Of a DNA stretch of 64,000 nt, positions 52,653 to 61,320 are shown piece after piece. This DNA comes from Diaphorobacter sp. HDW4B. GTDB taxonomy: Bacteria > Pseudomonadota > Gammaproteobacteria > Burkholderiales > Burkholderiaceae_C. The notes under the pieces are model-generated. The model did no database searches, was not told the origin of the DNA, and saw only the letters and a list, made by a program, of their open reading frames with translations. The stretch covers positions 1-64,000 of the forward strand of contig NZ_CP049905.1 in NCBI RefSeq assembly GCF_011305535.1, in the 5' to 3' direction. The translations under genes and the position numbers were made by a program. Within the stretch, counting starts at the first letter, position 1. The number at the start of each line of letters is the position of its first letter.

Positions 52653-53585
52653 ATGAACGCCCGTACCGAACCCGCGCTGCTCTCGCAACTGAGCAACCGC
52701 CATCTGGATGCGCTGGAAGAAGAAACCATCTTCATCCTGCGCGAAGTGGCCGCCGCCTTTGAACGCCCCGCCCTGCTGTTTTCGGGCGGCAAGGATTCGC
52801 TGGTGATGCTGCGCTGCGCTGAAAAAGCGTTTGGCGCGGGCCGCCTGCCCTATCCGCTGCTCATGATCGACACCGGCCACAACTTCGCCGAAGTGACCGA
52901 GTTTCGCGATTTCCGCGCCAAGGAATTGGGCGCAGAACTCATCGTGCGCAGCGTGGAAGATTCGATGGCGCGCGGTACCGTGCGCCTGGCGCACCCCGGC
53001 GAATCACGCAACGTGCACCAGTCGGTCACGCTGCTCGAAGCGATTGAGGAATTCCGCTTTGACGCGCTGATTGGCGGCGCTCGTCGTGACGAAGAAAAGG
53101 CCCGTGCCAAGGAGCGCATCTTCTCGCATCGCGACAGCTTCGGCCAATGGCAACCCAAGGCGCAGCGCCCTGAACTGTGGACGCTGTTCAACACACGCCT
53201 TGCACCCGGCGAACACTTCCGCGTGTTCCCGATCAGCAACTGGACCGAGCTCGATGTGTGGCAATACATCGACCGCGAAAAGATCGCGCTGCCATCGATC
53301 TACTACACGCACAAGCGCGAAGTGGTGGAACGCAAGGGCCTGCTGGTGCCGGTGACCGAACTCACACCTCCCAAGGACGGTGAAGAAGTGGTGACCCGCG
53401 ACGTGCGTTTTCGCACCGTGGGCGACATCACCTGCACCTGCCCCGTGGAGAGCACCGCCGCCACGGCGGGTGACATCGTGATCGAAACGCTCGCCGCCGA
53501 AGTCAGCGAGCGCGGCGCTACCCGCATGGACGACAAGACCAGCGAAGCGTCGATGGAAAAGCGCAAGAAGGATGGTTATTTCTGA
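52653..53585 (+). CDS. cysD: Sulfate adenylyltransferase subunit 2 (CysD)
   Basis: 310 residues. PP-loop SGGKDSLVMLR near residue 45 binds ATP; LIGGARRDEEKARAKERIFSHRD and FPISNWTELDVWQYIDREKI are CysD hallmarks, distinguishing it from CysH, which would have a C-terminal ECGxH motif. The C-terminus ends KKRKKDGYF-like, typical of CysD. It makes APS from sulfate and ATP with the CysN GTPase, whose start overlaps the cysD stop by one base (TGATG). Confidence 0.95.
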   Translation: MNARTEPALLSQLSNRHLDALEEETIFILREVAAAFERPALLFSGGKDSLVMLRCAEKAFGAGRLPYPLLMIDTGHNFAEVTEFRDFRAKELGAELIVRSVEDSMARGTVRLAHPGESRNVHQSVTLLEAIEEFRFDALIGGARRDEEKARAKERIFSHRDSFGQWQPKAQRPELWTLFNTRLAPGEHFRVFPISNWTELDVWQYIDREKIALPSIYYTHKREVVERKGLLVPVTELTPPKDGEEVVTRDVRFRTVGDITCTCPVESTAATAGDIVIETLAAEVSERGATRMDDKTSEASMEKRKKDGYF

Positions 53586-54973
53586 TGAGCACCGCAACCC
53601 TCAATGCTCCGACCGAACAAGCACAAGCAACGGACGCATCCGTGACACAACCCCATCAAGCCAATGACGCCGCTCTGCGCTTCATCACCTGCGGCAGCGT
53701 CGACGACGGCAAATCCACACTGATCGGCCGTCTGCTGGTCGATACCCGTGCGGTGCTGCAAGACCAGTTCGCAGGCATCACCAAGAGCGGCGAAACCGAT
53801 CTGGCGCTGCTCACCGACGGCCTCTCCGCCGAGCGCGAACAAGGCATCACCATCGACGTGGCGTACCGCTACTTCAGCACCGAGCAACGCAAGTTCATCA
53901 TCGGCGATGCACCCGGTCACGAGCAGTACACACGCAACATGGTCACGGCCGCTTCAAGCGCCGACGCCGCGCTGGTGCTGGTCGATGCCACCAAGCTCGA
54001 CTGGAAGAACCCGCAACTCGAACTGCTGCCGCAAACCCGCCGCCACTCGCTGCTGGTGAATCTGCTGCGCGTGCCTTCGCTGATCTTCGCGGTCAACAAG
54101 CTGGACGCGGTGGAAGACCCTGCCCTCGCCTTCGCCCACATCCGCAACCAGCTCGCCGCGTTTGCGCAGGCTGCTGGCATCACCGTGCGCGCCACGGTGC
54201 CGGTCTCGGCGCTCAAGGGCATCAACGTGGTGGACGCGACACCAGGCTGGGCGGGCTATGAAGGCCCGAGCCTGCTGCAACTGCTGCACACGCTGCCCGC
54301 AACGCCTGCCGACCGCGAACTGCCGCTCGCCTTCCCCGTGCAATGGGTGGAGAAGTTTTCCTCGTCCGCCGACACCACCCAGGGCCGCCGCGTGTTCTGG
54401 GGCCGCGTGGCCGCAGGCGCTGCCAGCGTGGGCCAGCAAGTCACCCTGCTGCCAAGCAACCAGACCGCCACCATCGCGCAAGTGCTGGATCATGTGCGAG
54501 AACCCGGCGATGTCGAGGCTGGCAACAGCGCCGGCATCGTGCTGGATCGCGAAGTGGATGTGTCGCGTGGCGACTGGATCGTGGCTTCCGTGGAAAACAC
54601 GCAACCCGTTGCCGACGATGACTTTGACGACGCTCCCGCCAGCCAACCCGCATGGAAAGGCCAGCGCGAGCTGCAAGCCACCGTCGCGTGGATGGATGAC
54701 GAGCCGCTCGTTCCTGGCCGCGTGTATCTCGCCCAGCATGGTCACCGCTGGATCAAGGCCAAGGTGCGCCGCGTGGTGCACCGCCTGAACATCAACACGC
54801 TGGCCGAAGAAGACGCTGAAAAGCTTGAAGCCAACGCCATCGGCCACATCGAACTGCTCTTGCAGGAAGCCGCTCCGGTTGCTCCATTCACCGAGGCACG
54901 CGTTCTGGGTTCGATGATTCTGGTGGACACAGCCAGCCATAAAACGGCTGGAGCCGTATTGATCCGTTCCTGA
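53585..54973 (+). CDS. cysN: Sulfate adenylyltransferase subunit 1, GTPase (CysN)
   Basis: 462 residues. GTPase motifs GSVDDGKSTLIGRLL (G1), DAPGHEQYTRNMVTAAS (G3), and NKLDAVEDP (G4), followed by EF-Tu-like beta-barrel domains. It lacks the C-terminal APS kinase (CysC) fusion seen in CysNC. GTP hydrolysis drives APS synthesis with CysD. The N-terminal about 30 residues (Gln/Ala/Thr-rich) are an extension before the GTPase core. A hairpin lies just past the stop. Confidence 0.95.
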   Translation: MSTATLNAPTEQAQATDASVTQPHQANDAALRFITCGSVDDGKSTLIGRLLVDTRAVLQDQFAGITKSGETDLALLTDGLSAEREQGITIDVAYRYFSTEQRKFIIGDAPGHEQYTRNMVTAASSADAALVLVDATKLDWKNPQLELLPQTRRHSLLVNLLRVPSLIFAVNKLDAVEDPALAFAHIRNQLAAFAQAAGITVRATVPVSALKGINVVDATPGWAGYEGPSLLQLLHTLPATPADRELPLAFPVQWVEKFSSSADTTQGRRVFWGRVAAGAASVGQQVTLLPSNQTATIAQVLDHVREPGDVEAGNSAGIVLDREVDVSRGDWIVASVENTQPVADDDFDDAPASQPAWKGQRELQATVAWMDDEPLVPGRVYLAQHGHRWIKAKVRRVVHRLNINTLAEEDAEKLEANAIGHIELLLQEAAPVAPFTEARVLGSMILVDTASHKTAGAVLIRS

Positions 54974-54991
54974 TAAAGCTGGAAACGCCTT

Positions 54992-55024
54992 GCAACGCCC
55001 CGTAAAACGGGGATTGCAAGGCCA
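54992..55024 (+). terminator. Long hairpin after cysN
   Basis: GCCTTGCAA...CCCCGT pairs with ACGGGG...TTGCAAGGC, leaving a small asymmetry. The stem is strong but no T-run follows, so it may be a stability or weak termination element. Confidence 0.5.
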
Positions 55025-55159
55025 CAGGCGCATGCTGAACCGAGCCCAATTGAGGCCCAATTTGCCGAGTTACCGTAAGGCGGCAAGGGCTGCGCGCCAC
55101 GCAAGGCCATCTAGCGCCTAAAATCAGGGAATTCCCGAAATAGAAAAACACGCTACCAC

Positions 55160-55483
55160 ATGACACACGTCGTCACTGAAAACTGCATCAAGTGCAAATA
55201 CACCGATTGCGTCGATGTTTGCCCCGTTGACTGCTTCCGCGAAGGCCCGAATTTCCTGATCATCGATCCCGATGAGTGCATCGACTGCGCCGTCTGCATT
55301 CCGGAATGCCCTGCCAACGCCATCTTTGCCGAAGAAGACCTGCCAGCAGACCAGATCGCGTTCATCAAGATCAACGCCGATCTGTCGCCCAAGTACAAGA
55401 GCATCACCAAGCGCAAGGAACCGCTGCCTGATGCCGATGAGTGGAACGGCAAGACCGACAAGGTCCAGTACCTGGACAAGTGA
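55160..55483 (+). CDS. fdxA: Seven-iron ferredoxin FdxA
   Basis: 107 residues. [25 protein letters not shown] and [23 protein letters not shown] supply the 3Fe-4S and 4Fe-4S cysteines. C-terminal extension [28 protein letters not shown] is typical of FdxA. It is a soluble electron carrier; the NADPH:ferredoxin reductase encoded 12 bases downstream is a natural partner. Redox supply for the sulfite reductase upstream is possible. Confidence 0.95.
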   Translation: MTHVVTENCIKCKYTDCVDVCPVDCFREGPNFLIIDPDECIDCAVCIPECPANAIFAEEDLPADQIAFIKINADLSPKYKSITKRKEPLPDADEWNGKTDKVQYLDK

Positions 55484-55495
55484 TGGATCACGGGT

Positions 55496-56551
55496 TTGTC
55501 GAACACTGACCTCGCCCCCCACAGCCCCATCGAGGTGGATGCCGTAGTCATCGGCGCTGGCCCGGTCGGGCTGTTTCAGGTTTTTCAGCTCGGGCTGCAA
55601 GGCATTCACGCGCACCTGATCGATGCCCTGCCGCATCTGGGCGGGCAATGCGCGGAGCTGTACCCCGACAAGCCCATCTACGACATTCCCGGCACCAAGG
55701 TCTGCACCGGCCGCGAACTGGTCGAAAAACTGCGCGAGCAGATCGCCCCGTTTGCACCGACTGAACACCTGAACAGCCAAGTCGCCGCACTCGCCGTGCA
55801 AGCCGATGGCCGCGTTCTGCTGGAAACCAATTCCGGCACGCAATTGCTCGCTCGCTTGGTTTTCGTCGCCGCAGGCGTGGGTGCCTTTGTGCCGCGCGCG
55901 CTCAAGGTCGACGGCATCGAGACGCTGGTCGGCTCGCAAGTCTTCTACCACCCGTCCAGCGTGCAAGCGGCGGCTGGCAAGCATGTGATCGTGCATGGCG
56001 GCGACGAAGCGGCCGTGCGCGCCGCGATCGAATGCGCCGAAGTGGCCAGCAGCGTCACCCTGCTGCATCGCCGCGATGTATTTCAGGCCGAGCCCGCCGA
56101 ACTCGCGCAGCTTCAGGCCTTGCGCGATGCCGGTCGCATCCGCGTGCTGGTCGCGCAGATCACGGGCGTGGAGAAAAACGCTTCAGGCCAGCTCACCGGC
56201 TTGCAGATACTCGATGCCGACGGCAACGAAGCCAGCGCGCCCAGCGAGCTGCTGCTCGTCTATCTGGGCATTTCGCCGCGTCTGGGTCCGATCTCGGATT
56301 GGGGCCTGGCCATCGAGCGCAAGCAACTGGTGGTGGACACCGCCACATTCGCCACCAGCGTGCCCGGCATTTATGCAGCGGGCGACATCAACACCTACCC
56401 CGGCAAGCGCAGGCTGATTCTGTGCGGATTTCACGAAGCGACGCTCGCCGCCTTCGCCGCAGCCGAGTATCTGAGCGGTGGCCCGGTCGCGTTGCAGTAC
56501 ACGACGACGAGCGCCAAGCTGCACGAGCGCCTGGGCGTCGAGCATCACTGA
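55496..56551 (+). CDS. NAD(P)/FAD-dependent oxidoreductase, thioredoxin-reductase-like ferredoxin-NADP reductase
   Basis: 351 residues. FAD site [20 protein letters not shown] and [18 protein letters not shown] (the TrxR-like FNR hallmark, with no CxxC redox pair); NADPH site [23 protein letters not shown]; and [25 protein letters not shown] at the C-terminus. Start TTG at 55496 is the only reasonable one: the only near ATG (55483) is out of frame, and an in-frame stop lies at 55481. Pairs with fdxA. Confidence 0.92.
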   Translation: MSNTDLAPHSPIEVDAVVIGAGPVGLFQVFQLGLQGIHAHLIDALPHLGGQCAELYPDKPIYDIPGTKVCTGRELVEKLREQIAPFAPTEHLNSQVAALAVQADGRVLLETNSGTQLLARLVFVAAGVGAFVPRALKVDGIETLVGSQVFYHPSSVQAAAGKHVIVHGGDEAAVRAAIECAEVASSVTLLHRRDVFQAEPAELAQLQALRDAGRIRVLVAQITGVEKNASGQLTGLQILDADGNEASAPSELLLVYLGISPRLGPISDWGLAIERKQLVVDTATFATSVPGIYAAGDINTYPGKRRLILCGFHEATLAAFAAAEYLSGGPVALQYTTTSAKLHERLGVEHH

Positions 56552-56560
56552 CGCAGCCAC

Positions 56561-56590
56561 CAAGCAAGCGCTGCTTGCTTGATTTGTCGT
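56561..56590. terminator. Hairpin between FNR and CZB genes
   Basis: CAAGCAAGC (56561-56569) is perfectly complementary to GCTTGCTTG (56573-56581) with a three-base loop, then ATTTGTCGTTT. It lies between convergent genes. Confidence 0.7.
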
Positions 56591-56595
56591 TTGGA

Positions 56596-57111
56596 TCAGG
56601 ACGGATCGCCGTGCAGCGTCTCCGCCACTTCGATATACAGCGAACTGAGCAGCCCCATCACCTTGATCGAATGGCGTGAATAGTCACCGTGGCGCAGCAG
56701 CTGCACGGCTTCCTCGGTGCGTTTTTCGTCATGCAGTTGCACGATGCGGCCCGCAGCAAGATGGAACTGGCCATGCGAGACTTTCAGCTCGCCAAACGAT
56801 GGCAGATGGCCGAATTCGCTGGCCGCACTGCCGTTGACCCATTTACCCAGAGCGCATTGGTCATCGCGGCAGATGCTGCGGGCATCCAGCTTTTCCAGCG
56901 ACTCGTTGGTGAGGTATTTCTGCAGGCGCACCTTCCATTCACGATGCGCGCGAATGGCGGAAGCAAAATCAAGACCGCCCGCGTCTTCAGAGGCCGCAAC
57001 CGGCGACTTGGAGCGCGAGGAGTTCACGGGCAATGGCACAACCACACCGGCCTTTGCACCCGATGATGCTTCGCCCTGCTGGCCTTTGTTCAGCCATTGA
57101 AACAGACCCAT
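56596..57111 (-). CDS. Stand-alone CZB (chemoreceptor zinc-binding) protein, paralogue 1
   Basis: 171 residues. MGLFQWLNKG opens the protein, then a disordered Ser/Ala/Pro/Gly stretch to about residue 60, then a CZB domain with its ligand pattern: HREWK, CRDDQCALGKWVNGSAA, and HGQFHLAAGRIV (one histidine, one cysteine and two histidines bind zinc). GAGGAGG eight bases before ATG is a strong RBS. CZB domains normally sit in chemoreceptors or diguanylate cyclases; here there is no MCP or GGDEF domain, so it may work with a partner in trans. Adjacent to a close paralogue. Confidence 0.88.
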   Translation of the reverse strand: MGLFQWLNKGQQGEASSGAKAGVVVPLPVNSSRSKSPVAASEDAGGLDFASAIRAHREWKVRLQKYLTNESLEKLDARSICRDDQCALGKWVNGSAASEFGHLPSFGELKVSHGQFHLAAGRIVQLHDEKRTEEAVQLLRHGDYSRHSIKVMGLLSSLYIEVAETLHGDPS

Positions 57112-57253
57112 GATGCGCCTCCTCTTCCCTTTTGGCGGGATTGATAGGAGGGACTGTAAACCGGACATCAGTATTTTTCAATTACAAATCTAACGATACG
57201 CAACATTCACAAGAATTAACGATGTGAATGTGTGTTCTTGAGCGCATCTGCCA

Positions 57254-57832
57254 TCAAGCAGCGCGCGGCTGGCTGTCAGTGACTTCCACGTAGAGCGAAC
57301 TCAGCAAGCCCATCACCTTGATCGAATAGCGCGAATAGTCGCCATGGCGCAGTAACTGCTGAGCCTCATCCGTCTGTTTGCCGTCATGCAACTGCACGAT
57401 GCGCCCCGCGGCCAGATGGAACTGGCCATGCGACACCTTCAACTCGCCAAACGATGGCAGATGGCCGAAATCATCCGCCCCGCGCCCGTTGATCCACTTG
57501 CCGAGCACGCATTGGTCGTCGCGGCAAATCACGCGGTAGTTGAGTTGCTCATTGGATTCATCGCTCAGGTATTGACTCAGGCGATTCTTCCAGTTGCGAT
57601 GCGCCTGAATCGCCGAAGCGAAGTCGAGCCCGCCTGCGCTTTGATCGGATTCCTGCACCGCGCCGGGCAGCGAGGTGGCGGCTGGCGTGCTGGGCGGAAC
57701 CAGCGTCAGGCCCGGCGGCAGTGTGTCGGCAAATGCGGGTGCAACCACTTTGGTGGTGGATTGGCTCTGCGCATGGGACGATGTCGGCACCGACGCGGCA
57801 CGCTTGCCCTTCATCCAGTCAAATAGTCCCAC
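57254..57832 (-). CDS. Stand-alone CZB (chemoreceptor zinc-binding) protein, paralogue 2
   Basis: 192 residues from a GTG start (VGLFDWMKGK aligns with MGLFQWLNKG of paralogue 1), with GAGGAG upstream. The middle is Ser/Thr/Pro-rich (about 12-70). CZB domain: HRNWKNRLSQYL, CRDDQCVLGKWINGRGADDFGHLPSFGELKVSHGQFHLAAGRIVQLHDGKQ. The two proteins share long identical blocks (GHLPSFGELKVSHGQFHLAAGRIVQLHD), so duplication is recent or selection is strong. About 140 bases separate the genes. The frame extends 11 codons upstream to an ATG, but the GTG fits the paralogue. Confidence 0.88.
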   Translation of the reverse strand: MGLFDWMKGKRAASVPTSSHAQSQSTTKVVAPAFADTLPPGLTLVPPSTPAATSLPGAVQESDQSAGGLDFASAIQAHRNWKNRLSQYLSDESNEQLNYRVICRDDQCVLGKWINGRGADDFGHLPSFGELKVSHGQFHLAAGRIVQLHDGKQTDEAQQLLRHGDYSRYSIKVMGLLSSLYVEVTDSQPRAA

Positions 57833-58043
57833 GTTGCGCTCCTCAGAGATGTATTGATGCGGCAATCGAGAGAAGCTGTATCAATTGCTTCTATTGACTC
57901 GATTGCGTTAATTTATGTTATTTCCATCAATGATATTTCTCCAATAGGTTTTAGCTAAATCAAACTTTGTTGACACTCTGCTTGCTTTTTACGCCTCGGT
58001 CCGAGCGCGATACGGCCCCGGGCAGAACCACTCCGCAAATGGC

Positions 58044-58049
58044 TATACT
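58044..58049 (+). promoter_or_regulatory. Candidate -10 box ahead of the TPP riboswitch
   Basis: TATACT lies about 10 bases before the riboswitch start, in the right place to give a transcript beginning near 58056. No good -35 hexamer was found at 17 bases. Confidence 0.35.
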
Positions 58050-58056
58050 CGCGCGT

Positions 58057-58162
58057 CGCTAGGGGTGTTGTTGCGCGTCAATCTTTGGATATTGGGATGG
58101 CGGGCAGCGGCTGAGAAAGTCCCTTTGAACCTGTGAGTTAATCCTCGCGCAGGGAAGCTGTC
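58057..58162 (+). promoter_or_regulatory. TPP (THI-box) riboswitch upstream of cytX
   Basis: Matches the THI element in order: AGGGGTG near 58061, then GGCTGAGAAAGTCCC, TTGAACCTG, and CGCGCAGGGAAGC near 58147-58158. It binds thiamin diphosphate and represses the downstream gene; here that is cytX (start 58250). A helix formed with the 3' part could mask the cytX ribosome site; I did not identify a terminator hairpin. Confidence 0.93.
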
Positions 58163-58249
58163 TGCCGCAACGAGTCGAAACGCCCTCTCTCGCACTCACC
58201 CGCCAGACGTTCGCACCTTGCGCATCGTCCCATTCTTTGCGGAGCGTGC

Positions 58250-59542
58250 ATGCAGCAGTCGAGTCATTCATCCAACCCCAACGCCGTCACCAACGAGGCC
58301 CTGGCTCCGTTGCCCGCAGAGCAGCGCGTGTTCCGCACCGTCGATCACGCCTCGCTGTGGTTCAGTCTGGGCGTGGGCTTGCTGGTCATGCAGGTGGGCT
58401 CATTCCTCATGCCCGCACTCAGCACGCAGCAGGCACTGCTGGCGATTGTTCTGGGCTCTCTGGTGGGTGCAGGTCTGCTCGGCTGGGTGGCCAAGCTCGC
58501 CTGCGACAGCGGCCTTGCCAGCGCCGGGCTGATGCACACGGTCTACGGTCGCCAGTTCGCAAGCCTGCCCATCATCCTGAACATCGTGCAACTCATCGGC
58601 TGGGGCACGTTCGAGTTGGTGGTGATGCGCGACGCCACGGTCGCCATCGGCCGCCAGTCAGGCACGATGACCGACGCCTGGTGGCCGCTGCTGGCTACGC
58701 TGCTCTGGGGCGGCGTGGTGGTTGCGCTGATCAGCGGCTCCATGGTGCAACTGGTGCGCAAGGTGATTGCGCGCGGGGCGCTGCCGCTGGTCGTGCTGTC
58801 GCTGATCTGGCTGACCTGGCAATTCCTGAACGTGGCGATGAACCAAGGCTTCTCGACGATCTGGAACCGCCCCGGCGAAGGCGGCATGGGGGTGATGCCC
58901 GCGCTCGACCTCGTGATCGCCATGCCGATTTCCTGGCTGCCGCTGGTGGCCGACTACGCACGCCACGGCACCAGCGGCAAGGGCGCGCTGCGCGGCACGT
59001 GGATGGGCTATGCCGTCGCCAACATCTGGTGCTATTCGCTCGGCGTGCTGGTCGCGCTGGTGCTGCCAAGCGCCGATCTGGTGACCGCCCTGCTGCTCGC
59101 CCAAGGCGGCCTGATCGCGCTGTCGCTGATCCTCATCGACGAGGTGGACAACGCTTATGGCGATGCCTATTCCGGCGCGGTCTCGGCCCACAGCCTGCTG
59201 CCGAGCTGGAGCGTGCGCCGCTGGGGCATGCTGATCGCTCTGGTCTGCACCGGCCTCGCGCTGGTGCTGCCCATGCACAGTCTGGAGCCCTTCCTGCTGA
59301 TGCTGAGTTCGGTCTTCGTGCCCCTGTTCGGCGTGATTCTTGGTTGCTTGGCCTTTGGTGCGAACACCGCGAAACTGCTGACCGAGGCGCGCAATGTGCA
59401 CATCGTGCCCGTCATCATCTGGATCGCGGGCATTGCTTGCTACCACCTGCTGCCCAAGGTGGCTCCCGCCATCGGTTCAGCCCTGCCGACGCTGGTGATC
59501 TGTTTTGTGGTGACCAGACTGCTCAGCGCCAAGCAAAACTGA
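58250..59542 (+). CDS. cytX: Putative hydroxymethylpyrimidine transporter CytX
   Basis: 430-residue NCS1-family permease with about 12 helices. HASLWFSLGVGLLVMQVGSFLMPALSTQQALLAIVLGSLVGAGLLG, QLIGWGTFELVVM and PISWLPLVADYARHG are CytX features. It imports pyrimidine moieties for thiamin synthesis and is preceded by a TPP riboswitch, the canonical CytX arrangement. The long open frame +1 over this region to 60156 is a shadow of cytX up to about 59640 and then becomes the SH3 gene. Confidence 0.93.
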   Translation: MQQSSHSSNPNAVTNEALAPLPAEQRVFRTVDHASLWFSLGVGLLVMQVGSFLMPALSTQQALLAIVLGSLVGAGLLGWVAKLACDSGLASAGLMHTVYGRQFASLPIILNIVQLIGWGTFELVVMRDATVAIGRQSGTMTDAWWPLLATLLWGGVVVALISGSMVQLVRKVIARGALPLVVLSLIWLTWQFLNVAMNQGFSTIWNRPGEGGMGVMPALDLVIAMPISWLPLVADYARHGTSGKGALRGTWMGYAVANIWCYSLGVLVALVLPSADLVTALLLAQGGLIALSLILIDEVDNAYGDAYSGAVSAHSLLPSWSVRRWGMLIALVCTGLALVLPMHSLEPFLLMLSSVFVPLFGVILGCLAFGANTAKLLTEARNVHIVPVIIWIAGIACYHLLPKVAPAIGSALPTLVICFVVTRLLSAKQN

Positions 59543-59661
59543 TTCGCAACGCGGCCGGAGAAATTCTGAAATTCATTGGAACTTTGCGCTGCGCAGGCCC
59601 TCCCTCTGTCAGTTGCTCTCATTTTTTGAGCAAGAAATCAAAGACAAGGAGAATTTGCGCA

Positions 59662-60156
59662 GTGCTCTCTACCGCCGCATCCAGCATCACCCCCAGCCGT
59701 TCCTTTCTGCCCACGCGCGCGTTCGCCGCAGCCTGCGTGATCGGCATGAGCCTGCTCACCGCCACGGTGGCCGAGGCCAGGGAGTTCGTCAGCATCAAGG
59801 GCAAGACCGTGAACGTGCGTGTGCAGCCCAACACGCGCTCGGCAACGCAGTGGGAGCTGGGGTCTGGCTATCCGCTGCAGGTGCAGCAGCGCAAGGGCCA
59901 GTGGCTCAAGGTGCGTGACTACGAAGCCACACTCGGCTGGGTGCATGCGCCGCTCACGAGCAAGACGCCGCACCGCGTGGTGACTGCGCGCTCAGCCAAT
60001 CTGCGCGCTTCCGCGTCGGGCAATGCGAAGGTTGTCGGCAAGCTGCAGCAGCACGAGATCGTGCGCACGCTCCAGAATTCAGGCACCTGGGCTCAGGTGA
60101 AGACCTCGTCCGGCAAGACCGGCTGGGTCGCCAAGAACCTGACCTGGGGCTGGTGA
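59662..60156 (+). CDS. Secreted SH3-domain protein (two bacterial SH3 repeats)
   Basis: 164 residues from GTG at 59662 with AAGGAG ten bases upstream. The signal sequence ends TATVAEA (about 38). Two bacterial SH3 units follow: KGKTVNVRVQPNTRSATQWELGSGYPLQVQQRKGQWLKVRDYEATLGWVHAPLT and ARSANLRASASGNAKVVGKLQQHEIVRTLQNSGTWAQVKTSSGKTGWVAKNLTWGW, each with an NVR/NLR and GW motif. It probably binds peptidoglycan in the periplasm. It sits oddly inside the thiamin locus, convergent with thiD. Exact start is uncertain. Confidence 0.82.
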   Translation: MLSTAASSITPSRSFLPTRAFAAACVIGMSLLTATVAEAREFVSIKGKTVNVRVQPNTRSATQWELGSGYPLQVQQRKGQWLKVRDYEATLGWVHAPLTSKTPHRVVTARSANLRASASGNAKVVGKLQQHEIVRTLQNSGTWAQVKTSSGKTGWVAKNLTWGW

Positions 60157-60181
60157 TCGGCCCCGAGGCCGTTCAATCCAT

Positions 60182-61033
60182 TCAGCCAATCACCACCTGC
60201 GCCACCGGCGCATAGCCATGATTGAGCGGGCCGTGACCACGGCCCGTGTGCACATCCGCGCCTGCGGCAATCGCGCCGAGGATGTAGGCGCGCGCCTTTT
60301 CCACGGCCTTGGGCAGGCTTTCGCCCAGCGCGAGATGCGAGGCGATTGCCGAGGACAGCGTGCAGCCCGTGCCGTGGCCGTTGTGCGTGGCGATGCGTTG
60401 CGATTCGAGGCGGTGGTGCTCGGTCTTGTTCAGCGCCAGCACGTCCACCACCCAGTCGCCCGGCAAGTGGCCGCCCTTGAGCACGGCAGCGCGCGCGCCC
60501 AGGTCGAGCAGCGCGTTCGCGGCTTCGTCCAGATCGGCCTCGCCCGCAATCTTGCGACCCAGCAGCCAGCCCGCTTCATCGAGGTTAGGCGTGACCACCT
60601 CGGCCAGCGGGAACAGCTCGCCGACGAGCGCCGCTTCGGTTTCCTGCGCGATCAGGCGGTCGCCGCTGGTGGCGACCATCACCGGATCGAGCACCACATT
60701 GGGCAAGCCATGACGCCGGATCGCATCGGCCACCACGCGCACCACCTCAGGCGAATGCAGCATGCCGATCTTGATGGCGTCCACGCCGATGTCTTCGACC
60801 ACCGCGTCGATCTGCGCCTTCAGAAACTCCGGCGGCACGCCGTGGATGCCGCGCACGCCCTGCGTGTTCTGCGCCGTGAGGGCCGTGATGGCGGTCATGC
60901 CGTAGCAGCCCAGGGCGCTGAAGGTCTTGAGGTCGGCCTGAATGCCCGCGCCGCCACCGCTGTCGGAACCGGCGATGGACAGGACTCGGGCGTAACGACG
61001 CTTGTCTTGCTGCGTCTGAAGTTCTTTGCTCAT
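60182..61033 (-). CDS. thiD: Hydroxymethylpyrimidine kinase / HMP-phosphate kinase
   Basis: 283 residues. RVLSIAGSDSGGGAGIQADLKTFSALGCYGMTAITALTAQNT and DPVMVATSGDRLI are ThiD signatures; NGHGTGCTLSSAIASHLALG carries the catalytic GTGC loop of the ribokinase-fold HMP kinases. It converts HMP to HMP-PP for thiamin phosphate synthesis. ATG at 61033 (MSKELQTQQ) was chosen; the frame extends well upstream without coding sense. It is on the minus strand, convergent with the SH3 gene and divergent from thiO with 287 bases between. Confidence 0.95.
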   Translation of the reverse strand: MSKELQTQQDKRRYARVLSIAGSDSGGGAGIQADLKTFSALGCYGMTAITALTAQNTQGVRGIHGVPPEFLKAQIDAVVEDIGVDAIKIGMLHSPEVVRVVADAIRRHGLPNVVLDPVMVATSGDRLIAQETEAALVGELFPLAEVVTPNLDEAGWLLGRKIAGEADLDEAANALLDLGARAAVLKGGHLPGDWVVDVLALNKTEHHRLESQRIATHNGHGTGCTLSSAIASHLALGESLPKAVEKARAYILGAIAAGADVHTGRGHGPLNHGYAPVAQVVIG

Positions 61034-61320
61034 GTGAAAAATTATCGGCGATTCCGGATGCCCGTTTTCAACGCACAAAATCGATATGGGCAACCGATAC
61101 AACGCGAGGGACATGAAGCAGTTCAATGAATTTGCCGTTGTCATTGTGTTGTAATTGCATCTCGGACGAAACAGGGGTGCCCATGCGAAGCGTGGCGCTG
61201 AGAACATACCCTCTACCCGATCCAGACAATGCTGGCGTGGGGAGTTTCTGCAAAAAAGCGGCACCGGCGTGTTTTGTCCATTTACTGCCATTGAGTTGGA
61301 ACTGGACGAGATAGAACGAG

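Noticed and set aside
58237-59640. Frame +1 open frame across cytX that continues into the SH3 gene
   Set aside because: The first 1400 bases are a shadow of cytX. Only the last part (from GTG 59662) encodes a real SH3 protein, which is listed separately.
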